From NCBI GenBank assembly GCA_034770075.1, contig CM068386.1:85099265-85163264 (forward strand): DNA of 64,000 bases. The letters run 5' to 3'. The position numbers and the translations under genes were made by a program. Of this stretch, positions 1-10,560 are shown piece after piece (the first letter of the stretch is position 1; every line of letters starts with the position of its first letter). Under the pieces are notes generated by a model, which saw nothing but the letters and a program-made list of their open reading frames with translations, was not told the origin of the DNA and searched no databases. The DNA is from Aralia elata (taxonomy: Eukaryota; Streptophyta; Magnoliopsida; Apiales; Araliaceae).

Positions 1-32
1 CTCCTCAAGCTCTCCATTGAGGAAGGCCGTTT

Positions 33-1430
33 TCACGTCCATTTACCAGATCTCGTAGTCATAATAAGCTGCAATTGCAACAAAATCCGAATGGACTTGA
101 GCATAGCTACTGGTAAGAAGGTTTCATCATAGTCAACTCCTTGTCTTTGTTTGAAACCTTTTGCAACCAGTCGGGCCTTATAAGTCTCTACCTTGCCATC
201 TGCTCCAGTCTTTCTCTTAAAGACCCATTTACACCTAGTAGGCTTAATGCCCTCAGGTGGTGAAACCAAAGTCCATACTTGGTTCTCATACATGGAGTCC
301 ATCTCGGATTTCATGGCTTCTAGCCATTTCTCTGAGTCTTCACTACTCATAGCCTCTTCGTAAGTCAATGGATCATCATCATCTATGATGCGTACCTCAT
401 CATCATCCTCTATGATGAATCCATACCTTTCAGGCATCTTCGGTACTCTTCCAGATTTACGAATAGGCAGTGGTACAGTAGGTTCTTCTACTAGGTCAGG
501 TACCTGACTTTGATTCGTAGTATTTTGTGGTTCTTGAACTTCTTCAAGATATATCTTACTCCCACTGACCCCTTCAAGGATAAACTCCTTTTCCAAGAAG
601 GCAGCGTGTTTCGCAACAAATACCTTTTGATCAGTAAGATGATAGAAATAATACCCTGATGTTTCTTTAGGGTATCCCACGAATCTACATTTGTCGGATC
701 TAGTCTTCAACTTAGCATGCTCAAATCTTTTGACATAAGCTGGAAAACCCCAAGTCTTAACATGCTTAAGATTTGGTTTCCTCCCTGTCCATATCTCATA
801 TGGAGTCTTTGGGACGGATTTGGTAGGTACCTTGTTAAGTAGGTATGCAGCCGATTCTAGGGCATAACCCCAGAAGGATACTGGAAGGTCGGTAAAAACC
901 ATCATGGAACGAACCATGCCCAACAATGTTCGATTTCTCCTTTCAGATACACCATTCAACTATGAAGTCCCTGATGGAGTCCATTGTGAGATTATACCAT
1001 TTTCTTTGAGACAATTGAGAAACTTATTGGTCAAGTATTCCCCTCCTCGATCCGATCGAAGAATCTTAATACTCTTACCTATTTGCTTCTCTACTTCACT
1101 TCTGAATTCTTTGAACTTTTCAAACGATTCAGATTTATATTTCATTAAATACACATATCCAAATCTAGAATGATCATCAGTGAAAGTAATAAAATAAGAA
1201 TACCCTCCTCGTGCATTCGTTGTCATAGGTCCACAAACATCTATGTGTAACAACGCTAACAACTCTGTAACTCTTTCTCCTTTTCCACTAAAAAGAGATT
1301 TAGTCATCTTACCCATGAGACAAGATTCACAAGTTGGATATGATTTGTAATCAGATAGCTCTAAAAACCCATCTTTATGCAACTTGGATAATCTTGTTTC
1401 ATTGATATGACCAAGTCTACAGTGCCACAT
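33..1430 (-). pseudogene. A integrase and N-terminal reverse transcriptase (broken)
   Basis: The product is the pol section that would integrate cDNA and begin reverse transcription in a cytoplasmic virus-like particle. It starts with the integrase zinc finger (MWHCRLGH, then CESC about 25 residues on), followed by the catalytic core with HIDVCGP, SDRGGEY and NGVSERR, so all three acidic residues (D, D, E) are present. The chromodomain-free tail, the linker rich in Asp and Glu, and RT start motifs (KWVFKRK, KARLVAKGF, YDETFLPVA) follow. A TAG at 960-962 replaces a conserved Gln. A deletion of 2 bp near position 83 shifts the frame, and a conserved Gln codon next to it has become TAA. The frame is otherwise shared with the upstream gag-protease part, so this was one polyprotein. 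Dead copy. Confidence 0.85.
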
Positions 1431-1436
1431 AAAGGT

Positions 1437-2507
1437 CTAATTAACATTATCTCTTTTTCTTTTCTTAGTTTGTTCAATTTGAAATATATTTTCATGCAAA
1501 TCAAGTATGTAAAGTCCATTCAGTAAATTGACAATACCATATAAAACATTTTTATTATAAATAGAACAACTGTTGTTCTTTATTATAATATCAAAACCAT
1601 CCATATCTAATACAGAAATTGAAATAATGTTTCTAATGAGTGTTGGAACATAATAACAATTATTTAAACTAATGAACTTTCCCAAAGGCAGTGCTAAACA
1701 ATAAGTCCCTATAGCCAATGCAACAACCTTTGCTCCATTTCCCACTCGTAGGACGACTTCATCCTTGTTCAGCTTCCTACTTCTGCTTAGTCCCTGCATA
1801 TTATTACATATGTGAGAACTACAGCCGGTATCCAATACCCAAGTAGAATTTTGACTTTCAGAAAAATTAATTTCAATCATGAACAAACCTAGATCGGAAG
1901 TTGAAGCTTCTCCAAGCTTCTTTTGGCCCGCAAGATACTCCTTGCAGTTCCTCTTCCAGTGTCCCGGCTTATTGCAATGGTAGCAAATTCCTTTGCTATC
2001 TGGATCAGGTTTCTTTTTATCCTTTCCCTTCGCCTTACCCTTAGCCTTCTTGTTTTTCTTCTTTTCAGAAGATACCTTGGGCCTCTTCCTTTTCTTGGAA
2101 GAATCATCCACTAGTAAGACTTGGTTCTTGTTAGATGAGAAGTGACCTTCAGTAGTTTTCAGCATGTTAAGTAGCTCAGGCAAGCTGACATCCAACTTAT
2201 TCATGTGAAAATTCACAACAAATTGTGAGAAGGTGTCCGGGAGTGACTGCAAGATCAAATCTTGGCTTAACTCCCCATCCATCACGAACCCAAGCTGTCC
2301 AAGTTGTTCAATCAGATTGATCATCTTAAGGACATGAGTCTCAACAGCAATGCCCTCAGTCATACGAGATCGGAAGAGCTCCTTAGATATCTGATATCTA
2401 GCAGTCCTACTTTGCTCACCATACAACTCTTTGAGGTGCAACAATATAGTAGGAGCATCCATAGTTTCATGCTGACGCTGAAGCTCGTTACTCATGCATG
2501 CGAGCAT
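1437..2507 (-). pseudogene. A gag (N-terminus deleted) and protease (broken)
   Basis: This 356-codon reading frame starts at a Met inside gag. About 85 residues of the normal gag start are missing compared with F and G, because a deletion fuses the leader to mid-gag near 2510. Visible parts are the gag helical region (residues 1-130), a Lys-rich tract (about 138-167), the zinc knuckle CYHCNKPGHWKRNC (175-188) and the aspartic protease with active site DTG (226-228) in WVLDTGCSSHIC. The frame ends in TAG at 1437-1439, where F and G read Tyr; the integrase follows in the same frame after two codons. A was a single gag-pro-int-rt polyprotein of copia order. Clearly non-functional. Confidence 0.85.
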
Positions 2508-2688
2508 AATGCATCGTTCAATCTATTTATAAGCATCAAATGTGATAAATCAACATCTTAAATATTTAATATTTGCCTTGTGGTGACACAACAAACTCAT
2601 ATTAAACATTTAATACTCTATTGCTTTACCATGCTAGTATTCTTTGAGGGGTTTATTATTATTAGTCTCATCTTGTTTAGCGCGCATG

Positions 2689-2740
<52 letters not shown>
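2689..2740. repeat. (CA)n(TA)n microsatellite in A leader
   Basis: A run of CA from 2689 to 2711 passes directly into TA up to 2740. The same place in D, F and G has only a short TATATA run, so this is local expansion in A. Confidence 0.95.
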
Positions 2741-2743
<3 letters not shown>

Positions 2744-3529
2744 CGCGTCATATTATTTTACATGCGAAGCATGTTGGATAATATATAATATATATATATA
2801 GTAAGCATGCACATATAGAATACTATATTCTACCCGGATTGATTATGGACTTTTATTCTAGTTTGGTTCACTAGAGCCACCAAGTGAACCAAAAGGTCAA
2901 ACCTAGGGTACAAGAATTAAATTTAAATATAACTATTACATTTAAACCCGGGCTCCAATACAAACGGGTCTTTAAGCGTTATTTGCTCCTTTGTCTCAAA
3001 TTCTTCAAAAATTAATTCTAACTAGTCCTATTACATAAACTATTTACAATAAATAGAAACCTTGATCAGCAGTCAAGGGGAAGTACATAGGAGGGAGATA
3101 GAATTTACATTAAGAAAAATTAGAGAAGACGAGGTACGCAGACCCCATTTATAAAAACTCATACATTCAAACATCCACTAAAATAAATCCAATCACACAT
3201 TGGTCAATAGTCCATAATCAATCCCTATTTATTATCATACATATCTCTATATGTATCAATAAATAACATTCATCCTATGAATAATAATAAAACCATTCCA
3301 TATATGCATTGATATCAATTAATGGGCAAAAGTTTTGCTAATATTTAGTTTTGAAACAAAATAAACTCTTTTATTTTAATCAAAAACCAAATCCAAATTA
3401 AACTCTTTTAATTTTAGCAATCTGAAATCCTATTCGAGATAAAATAAACTCTTTTATTTTAAACTTTTATCAATTAAATAAACCATTTATTTTAATTGAG
3501 AAAAACAAAAAAATTTCAAATTCTGGACA

Positions 3530-3660
3530 CCGGCGCGGCAGCGCTCCATTTTGAACTAGGAGCGGCGCGGCCGCGCTGCACCCCAGGAAACGTTTTTCTG
3601 GGTTCGGGCGCGGCCGCACTCCAGAATAAACTGGAAGCGACGCGGCCGCGCCGCGACGCA
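3530..3660 (-). other. GC-rich palindromic module in A leader
   Basis: About 130 bp of GC-rich sequence sits in otherwise very AT-rich DNA, about 100 bp from the PBS. It contains the perfect 12-bp palindrome GCGCGGCCGCGC (3565-3576) and further GCGGCCGC-type motifs. Equivalent blocks occur at the same place in F (32012-32100), G (34611-34745) and, with a different motif, E (20786-20910). Position and conservation suggest a structured RNA element, but no function is shown. Confidence 0.6.
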
Positions 3661-3753
3661 GAATCAGAAAAATTTTCTTGCCCAAAAAATTCGAACGTTT
3701 CGCATATCAATTCATTCATGGAATCATCAAGATCGATAATTAGCACATGATTA

Positions 3754-3766
3754 GGCTCTGATACCA
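3754..3766 (-). promoter_or_regulatory. A primer-binding site (initiator tRNA-Met)
   Basis: On the minus strand this reads TGGTATCAGAGCC, the standard copia PBS complementary to the 3' end of initiator tRNA-Met, one base from the LTR end. It sets element orientation and the LTR boundary. Confidence 0.95.
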
Positions 3767-3767
3767 C

Positions 3768-5587
3768 TGTTAGGTTTGTATATAACGCGAGCATACAATC
3801 AAATTACATAAATAGAGCGGAAGCGCGATAAAACGGATTTTAAAATTTTTATACAAACCATCACCATGATCGATCAATGTGCTCAATTAACGATATAAAC
3901 GAAAGAGAAAGAGAATAAGAATTATACCCTCGTAGAACAAAGCTTCCTCAGGTACAAGTTCAACTCCAATTCCTTCGCGTTCTCTTCGAATGCTACGGTG
4001 TGATTCCTTCCTTTGATCAACGTTAGCCACCCAAGTGTTTGGCCTCTAGAGGTGATCCATATACGAATAATAGATATTCAAGAAGTTGGGTATTTGCAAA
4101 ACCCTAGTTTCTATCTCAATAAAAATTGCTAGTACTCTCCACAATCTAATACAAGAGTGTGTAACCCTAATCTATGATAAGACTCCTCTTATTTATAGAT
4201 GTAGGAATAACCTTTCCCTAAACTATTTAGGATTAGGGTTTCTATTATAATTAAACTCCTTTAATTAATTATGCTCCTAATCCAATTAGAAATTCATGTG
4301 AGAGTACTTCTATTAATTAATTCTCAATCCCTATTAGGAATTAAATAATAGTAATAGTAATAATAATAATAAGACTCCTCTTATTAATTTATATTTAATA
4401 TTTCCAAAATATTAAATAATAAATATTAAGCTATTTAATTTATTCTATCTCCATAGATTAAATTAAATACACTTAACTTATTATTACAATTATGTCATTT
4501 ACTTCTTAAATAAATATTCTTCTTTTGCGGTGTGACCCTTTAGGTTCTCCATATTAAACCGGTTGTGAATAAATCAATTAGAACAATTCAAATCTTATTT
4601 AAATAAATAAATTAAACTATTTAATTTATTTACATAAATAATATTTATTCTACAATAAGGGTAAGCCCCCTTAGCGATCAACGACTTTCCAGATAATATA
4701 GATTTCAACATCAATCACAAAAGAACCTTTCAGTGAATAGTTACCGTATAATTCAATCCTTCTACCATACAATGTCCCAATTAAATATAAAACATGGATT
4801 TACTGTCAAGTCTTATTTTATTTAATTATATGTATTTCGATTCCCAAATGCACAACTCTAAATAATGTAAATTAGAAACTTCTTTCTAATTTCATTCTGC
4901 TTTGGCCAAGGACTACTGGGCTGTCATTTATCGAATTACATAGGACATTCACATCTTTTACTAGGCGTGGTAGATTCTTTGTTGATCATTCACCTATCTC
5001 CATGCATAACTTATTATACCCAATCATACCCTTTGATATACCCCAAAGGTCTTAAGGGACATGTCAAAGTATAACTCATCATACACAAGATACTATGATG
5101 ATCTCAAGTCCAAGGATCACTTGTACTACTATCACTAGAGGAATTCCTATTGACAGGCGAGTAAAACTCCATTAGGTATTCATTAGCGAGCCACGTTCAG
5201 TGAACTTATTCTCCAATAAGCACCTACATACTTGCTTTAGTGTCTCCACACAAATGATTATGAGATTAATCATCCTCTTCCTAAGAGCAAGCAACGTATG
5301 TACTAATCTATCCGGATTCACTAATCCCCAATTTAGTAATCCAACAATTAGGAACGATTTTAGTTTGTGAGTTATCTAGAATTTAGATCTCATTAGCATG
5401 ATCACCATCATGATTCTAAAAGCATTGCTCAAAACTATGGGTTTATCACATTTAATATAACAGCACTATGTAGATAATATAAAATGCCTTTTAAGAAAAT
5501 CAATTCTTTTAGTAATAAATGAATAAGATTACAAAGTATATGCTACATCATATCAAATACGATTGGCTTGTGTGCATACTACTTTCA
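3768..5587 (-). repeat. A 5' LTR (subtype 1)
   Basis: The LTR is 1820 bp. On the minus strand it runs from TGAAAGTAGTATGC to AACCTAACA, the same ends as the LTRs of D, E, F and G. A TATA box (TATAAATA, plus-strand positions 4190-4197) marks the promoter; transcription would run leftwards. Confidence 0.92.
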
Positions 5588-6010
5588 CCTCATCTTATAT
5601 CTCCTAATCCAGACTCTTCTTCATCCTCTCTGCCAAATTCTCATGGGCCTGATATTATGAATGTTCTAAATAAGATTTTGCACAATCAAAATTCTCTAAA
5701 ACCTGACTTGGACGATATCAGAAATTGAATTGTGATTCTTGAGAAAGGAAAACTGCCGATGGATGCTCCAGAAATTAATAAACTGTATCATCGTGCTGAA
5801 GACGAATTCATTGATCTCCAAGCGGGTTTTGAGATACAAACAATGGCTATGGTTGAGGCACTTCAACGAAAATTCAATAGGAACACCTGCTAGCTAAGTC
5901 AAGAAATTAAGTTTATAAGCTATCAACTTGTAGAACTTGCAGATTTTATGGCCACAAGATTCAATAATCTAGGAAAGAAGTTACATTTTTAGACAATGTA
6001 TTGCCTGATG
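5588..6010 (+). pseudogene. B post-pol tail ORF remnant (env-like position)
   Basis: An open stretch continues from the left and reads through a Ser-rich segment, then MNVLNKILHNQN and, after a stop at 5726-5728, a helical segment with EDEFIDLQAG and MVEALQRKFN. Further stops follow near 5890 and 5990. Its place, between pol and the PPT of a SIRE-like element, is where such elements carry an extra ORF, sometimes called env-like. I recognise no domain; the segments look like amphipathic helix or coiled coil. The identification is by position only. Confidence 0.45.
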
Positions 6011-6328
6011 ACAAAGGGGGAGAAATTAGTTAACTTTTCATTTTAAAGACTGTGGTTTTTGTGATGGTTTCAAATGTGGTTTTTGTGATGATTTCAAAAC
6101 TATGGTTTCTGTGATTTCATTTGGTTTTTAATAGGCATGTTGTTTTATGCCTGCATGTTAAGACTGATGTTTAAATTTGCTTTTCTATGTTTAATTATGG
6201 TATTGGTATGAATAGCATTATTATTTGGATATGATAAGATACTAACACATGCAGGTCATACGAATTTTTCCTGAAATTAGCTATGCATGAATTTAGGGGG
6301 AGCTTCAATTATTTATATTGTCATCATC

Positions 6329-6342
6329 AAAAAGGGGGAGAA
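6329..6342 (+). promoter_or_regulatory. B polypurine tract
   Basis: AAAAAGGGGGAGAA directly abuts the TG of the 3' LTR and would prime plus-strand DNA synthesis. Two similar purine runs occur upstream, near 6014-6026 and 6294-6303. Confidence 0.85.
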
Positions 6343-7970
6343 TGTTAACCTTGTCATATTCTAAACCTAATGTTTTGATGATGATTTGTTCATTGGTACT
6401 AATTTGCTTATTGTGGAATTTCAGGAAGTTGACGAAAGAATTGTTGTCAAGAGACTGTGAAGATTTGAGTCTTAAGGAAAATATGTAAGGTCATTGCAAA
6501 TACTTAATTTTTCAATACAAGACTCTAGGACATATTATTTGTGCATTAAAATATGTTTATCATGCCTAAATTATGTATGCGTATTGCTGAGTTGGTATGT
6601 ATTTATTTGAATGCGTAAAAAGGGTTTAGCTTATTGTCCTTATTAAAAAATTGGTTATTAATTTGTGCATGGCTAAGCCTTTGATATATTGCAAAACTGA
6701 TATTTCACATGTACTGGTGTTATAATAGTTGTGAGCCACGTGTGAAAATTTTATGTGTTGGAAATTTGGAAGTGGTTGGAGTATATTGATAAGATATAAT
6801 TATTTTTCTAAAAGAATGGGATAAGGATCTTGGGAATATGAGATAATCATTATCTTGACAAAGTTGGTACGACTTCTTTCCTATTTTAATGCTATATAGG
6901 TGGCGGCAGTTTTGATAAGTCTAAAGCAGGAGATGATTCCTACTTGAAGCAGCTTCTTTTTGAAAGTGTCCAACAAATCTTTGTAACAACCGAAGATAAA
7001 TTGGTTCGGTTTTCTCTTAGCCATTAACGGCATTAATATTTGAACGTTATCTACAATTGGCAACGAAAATATTTTATAACCGGTTGATTTCTGGGCTATA
7101 AAAGGAAGAACTGTTTTCAATAAAAAAAGATACTGACACCACTTGAATTAATATCTTGCAACCACATACTTGAAAAAGTTTTAATTATTTTTCGGTGCAA
7201 TATATTCAGCTGCTTTGCTATTATATTCAGATATATTATCAGCAATTTTCGTGGGCATAATATTGGTAATATCTTTTATTTTATTTTACTTGATCATTGC
7301 ATTCATTAGTTGAGTCTTGCATTGTTAAATTGTTTATTTGCTTTGATCATTAGACCTCTGTTATTGTAATCTTAATTTTTAGACTAAGTGTTGTCGAAAG
7401 GAATTTAATCCAGGTGGATTAAGGTTTGTTTACAACAGGTTCAAGGAAGCATAGGTGCTTAAGGAATGCATTGATGCACAAGGAGCAAAAGTGCTCAAGT
7501 GAATTATTGTAATTCAAGATTTGATAGAATCTGTTTTGTAACAAGAATCGATTTTTTAATGAAATAAAGTGAGTCTCCAATACTAATTGATATTGGACGT
7601 AGAGTAGGCTATTATTATAGAGGGTAATAGCTGAACCACGTAAAAAATCTTGGTGTTGATTTTATTACTTGTTTTACTTTGATTATTCGAAAGTTAGTTA
7701 ATTATCTTAATAACTAAAATTTGAGTATTTGTATTATTTTAAGATAATTCATTATCACCAAGTATTTTCACTAAGTTATATTAATCTATAAAATCACCAA
7801 GATATTTTCTTAAATAAAAATTCAATTCGGTAGACCATATTCATTTAGCAAGCTGCATTCATCAATACAGTAGACTATATTCATAAGTTTGGTTTAAATT
7901 TTTAAATTGGTAATAGTCTGTATCCACACTTATTCAACCCCCCTTCTAAGTGTGCCTTATCTGAATTTCA
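6343..7970 (+). repeat. B 3' LTR
   Basis: About 1628 bp from TGTTAACCTTGTC to CTGAATTTCA. The last 60 bp (TTATTCAACC-CCCTTCTAAG and onward) resemble the matching end of the LTR of C, which supports the boundary. The LTR has no useful ORF. Confidence 0.8.
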
Positions 7971-8420
7971 GATGTTTTCCCCTGATATGTGCGTGAACAT
8001 TTCATACTGCTGAGTGAGCAAGGATTGCTTATTTTCTCTGACTTTTTCTGTTCCTTCATTCATGATCAACAGTGCATCCCATATTTCCTTAGTTGTTGTA
8101 CAGTTGACTACATTTTTAAATAACTCATCCTCTAGAGCCATGAACAAAATGTTTTTGGCTCTTTTATCTAACTGAACTATCTTTTTCTCTGCATCAATCC
8201 AATCTTTCTTTTGTTTGATTGACACTTTATTTAGATCGTCAGTAGTTGGCTTCAGCTTGGTTGGTACATAAGGCCCACTGATGACAGCATCAAACAGATC
8301 TTCGTCAATGGCATCCATGTATGCCTGTATGGGAACTTTTTAGTTGGCAAATTTGTCTTTATTGCATATGGGTGGTTTGTTTCCTCCACCTAGCTCAAAT
8401 CCATTTCTAGTTTATGTCAT
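7971..8420 (-). pseudogene. C gag, N-terminal half (broken)
   Basis: Gag of a SIRE-like element, the capsid precursor. The likely start is the ATG at 8418-8420, but the third codon is already TAA and another stop lies just before the YMDAIDED segment. From MDAIDEDLFDAV the frame is open for about 115 residues with the pattern typical of UBN2-type gag (KPTTDDLNK, DKRAKNILFMAL, TKEIWDALL, QQYEMF). It stops where B was inserted. No zinc knuckle remains in the window. Confidence 0.75.
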
Positions 8421-8460
8421 TGATCTACTCAAGCTGGTTAAGCTTTAAATAAGAAAACCT

Positions 8461-8472
8461 GCTCTGATACCA
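8461..8472 (-). promoter_or_regulatory. C primer-binding site
   Basis: Minus strand TGGTATCAGAGC, two bases inside the LTR end; complementary to initiator tRNA-Met. Confidence 0.9.
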
Positions 8473-8474
8473 AT

Positions 8475-10298
8475 TGTTAATTTTCAGAGGCACAAAAGAT
8501 ATCTAGAAGAGGGGTTGAATAGATTCTTTTAGAAACCTTTTATATTATTTTTTGTTTTCAAAAGAGTAACTTAACAGTTTAGGTATTTATCAAATAACTA
8601 TGCACAGCGGAATATGATTTTAGAAAACCCCTTCTAGAAATAGAATGGTAGACAAGGATATAATTAAGATGCGATAAAAAGGTTATAACAGTTATAGCAG
8701 TTAAGGAGTGCAAAGAGATAGAGATAGAGACAAAGCTTTAAGTGGTTCAGAGCACACAAGACTCCTACTCCACTATTCTACTCCTCGAATAGCAAATCCA
8801 CTAAGGATATCGTTACAACTGAATCACAAAGATTCCTTCAAGACCCGCAGTCTTGGAACACCAGTACACAACGTACTTTTCAAAGCTAGCAGCCTTGGAA
8901 CTCTGTAAACTAAGACCAGCAGCCTTAGAATCTCTCGTACCCTTTGGTACTCAGCAAGTCCAGTAGGCTTGACTTTGGTTGGTCACCTGTTGACCCTTTC
9001 ACTTGATAGAGAGTGATTGTTTTGTTTCTACTGAGTTACTTGAAGCATATGGTTTGATAAACTCAGCAACGAAGCAAGATATTCCCCTTAGGGTTGTAGA
9101 ATGATGATATTTCAGATATTATCTACTTTTCGTTGTTCTTTCTCTCCTTGAAACTTCAATCTGTCTGCCTTATGTAGATGCCTCTGAGAAATCTTTCCGT
9201 TGAAATAAAGCCGTTGTATCTAATTCTTCCGTTGAGATGAGTTGCTGAACTTAGGAATAGTTTATTCCTTGTTGACTGCAGTAGTGGGGTGAGTCAACTT
9301 CCATTAACCAATACCAAGATAGTGGTAAAAGTAATGCTCTGAATACTTGCAGATTATAGTTGTTTGCTTCCCACTGTTTTATTTAATATTTAACAACTGT
9401 CTTGGGTAGGTCATTCTACTGAATAGTCAATCATGGGCAACATAGAATATTCTTCTCAGATCTAGGTTGCCTAACTGACGTGTTAACTCTACGTTCTTGC
9501 TAGTCGTAGTGTCGTCAGTGCGTTTGTGAAGTTGCCTGTCTGAACTGCTTCATAACTTGTTGATGCTTGCAAACGTTCACTGTGATGTTTATCTTTTTAA
9601 GATAGCATCAACCCTTTGCCTTTATGATCTTCTTCAGAAGTGCTGATTTAGTCTTTGAGAGTACTGGTAGAGACTATTCTACGATTCTGTATTTGGATAG
9701 CCTTTATGAATTGTAAAGTGATAGGCTATGTCGACTCTACGATCTTTAGAGTAGTCCTGTCGAGGATGTTCTACGTCCTGACGAGGAAGCTCTATGTCCT
9801 ACCGAAGAAGCTTTACGTCCTACCGAGGACTCTCTACGTTCTGATGAGGAAGCTCTATGTCCTGCCGAGGAAGCTATACGTTTTGCCGAGGAAGCTCTAC
9901 GTCCTGCCGAGGACACTCTACGTTCTGAAGAGGAAGCTCCACGTCTTGCCAAGGAAGCTCTACGTTCTGACGAGGTTGACCGATTGCTCTATGATCCTTG
10001 ACTGGTAGTGTGGCAGTACTCTACGATCAGCACATAAGATCAACCTAACAAGTTTGATCTTTTCTATTTCTAAGTCCTTTGTACATCACTTTCAGTAAAG
10101 GACTTTACAGTACTTAATATTACAAATATGCTTAGATCAGATAGATATTCAATGCAGCTTAGATCATCCTAACACATTTGATCTTTTCTATTTCGAAGTC
10201 CTTGTACATATGACTTTCATTAAGGACTTTACAATTTAGCTACTGATACACATATACATTAACAACACAACATCAAATTTAAACCATGATTCCTAACA
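8475..10298 (-). repeat. C 5' LTR
   Basis: 1824 bp, minus strand TGTTAGGAATCATGG to CTGAAAATTAACA. It differs from the LTR of B over most of its length but shares the terminal region, so B and C are different families of one lineage. It contains a 21-bp minisatellite (9762-9971). Confidence 0.8.
9762..9971. repeat. 21-bp minisatellite, 10 units, in C LTR
   Basis: Ten head-to-tail copies of a 21-bp unit (consensus about GAGGAAGCTCTACGTCCTGC plus C) fill exactly 210 bp. Since 21 is a multiple of three, both strands give periodic open frames (repeating KLYVLPR on one strand), which are artefacts rather than genes. Confidence 0.92.
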
Positions 10299-10560
10299 CT
10301 TTGCTTGCTCTTAGAAAAAGGGTGATTGATCTCATAATCATTTGTGTGAAGACACTAAAGCAAGTATGTAGGTGCTTATTGGAGAATAAGTTCACTAAAC
10401 GTGACTCGCTGAAGGAATACCTAATAGAGTTTTACTCGCCTGTCAATAGGAATTCCTCAAGTGATAGTAGTACAAATGATCCTTGGACTTAAGACCTTTA
10501 GGGTATATCAAAGAGTATGTTTAGATATAACTAGTTGTACATAGAGATAGATGAATAATC
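10299..10560 (+). repeat. E 5' LTR, left fragment
   Basis: Begins mid-LTR next to C and stops at the insertion of D. It lacks an internal stretch of about 50 bp present in other copies (before AAGACCTTTAGGG). The last five bases TAATC are the left target duplication of D. Confidence 0.85.

Larger units (their letters stand above)
2508..3753 (-). other. A untranslated leader between gag and PBS
   Basis: AT-rich leader. It holds one copy of the CCTTGTG-N4-CACAACAAA stem-loop unit (about 2576-2598), whereas F, D and G have four. It also holds a CA/TA microsatellite, a short hairpin (ACATGC-GAA-GCATGT, near 2761) and a GC-rich module close to the PBS. Three units are missing because of the deletion that also removed the gag start. 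No coding potential is credible here. Confidence 0.8.
1..5587 (-). mobile_element. Element A: Angela-like Ty1/copia retrotransposon, 3' end outside window
   Basis: Read on the minus strand this is a 5' LTR (3768-5587), a PBS, an untranslated leader, a shortened gag, protease, integrase and the first part of reverse transcriptase, which runs off the left edge. The LTR begins and ends in TG...CA. The right flank (CCTCA at 5588-5592) is the expected target duplication; its partner is outside the window. A is inserted in the 3' part of element B. Its LTR belongs to subtype 1 (shared with F and G), recognised by the block around GAGCACATTGATC. The Angela-like assignment rests on the LTR of about 1.8 kb and the style of gag and is only moderately certain. 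Confidence 0.9.
5588..7970 (+). mobile_element. Element B: 3' end of a SIRE-like copia element
   Basis: This is the downstream non-coding and tail-ORF part of a plus-strand copia element followed by its 3' LTR (6343-7970). Runs of the form GGGGGAGAA before the LTR are typical of SIRE-like elements. B is interrupted on the left by A. On the right it ends at CA (7969-7970) in the gag reading frame of C, so B was inserted into C; the expected target duplication GATGT (7971-7975) has its partner outside the window. The 5' part of B must lie left of the window. Confidence 0.75.
7971..10298 (-). mobile_element. Element C: 5' end of a SIRE-like copia element
   Basis: On the minus strand: 5' LTR (8475-10298), PBS, short leader and the first part of gag, cut at 7970 by the insertion of B. 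The right end (CCTAACA, 10298) abuts an E-type LTR about 260 bp into that LTR, so C was inserted into the 5' LTR of E. The remainder of C, its 3' LTR and the first 260 bp of the E LTR should lie left of the window. Confidence 0.75.

Noticed and set aside
3496..3794. Overlapping 71-92 codon frames on both strands across the GC-rich block of A
   Set aside because: Open only because GC-rich sequence lacks stops; they cross the PBS and the LTR border.
6881..7120. 79-codon minus-strand frame in the B LTR
   Set aside because: Inside an LTR, no known motif, strand opposite to the element.
9655..10008. 117-codon frame with repeating KLYVLPR and the opposite 68-codon Ser-rich frame
   Set aside because: By-product of a 21-bp tandem repeat whose length is a multiple of three; the array lies inside an LTR.
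10286..10492. 68-codon frame at the C/E junction, and its relatives at 11965-12150 and 19011-19196
   Set aside because: Lies in LTR sequence on either strand; conserved only because the LTRs are.
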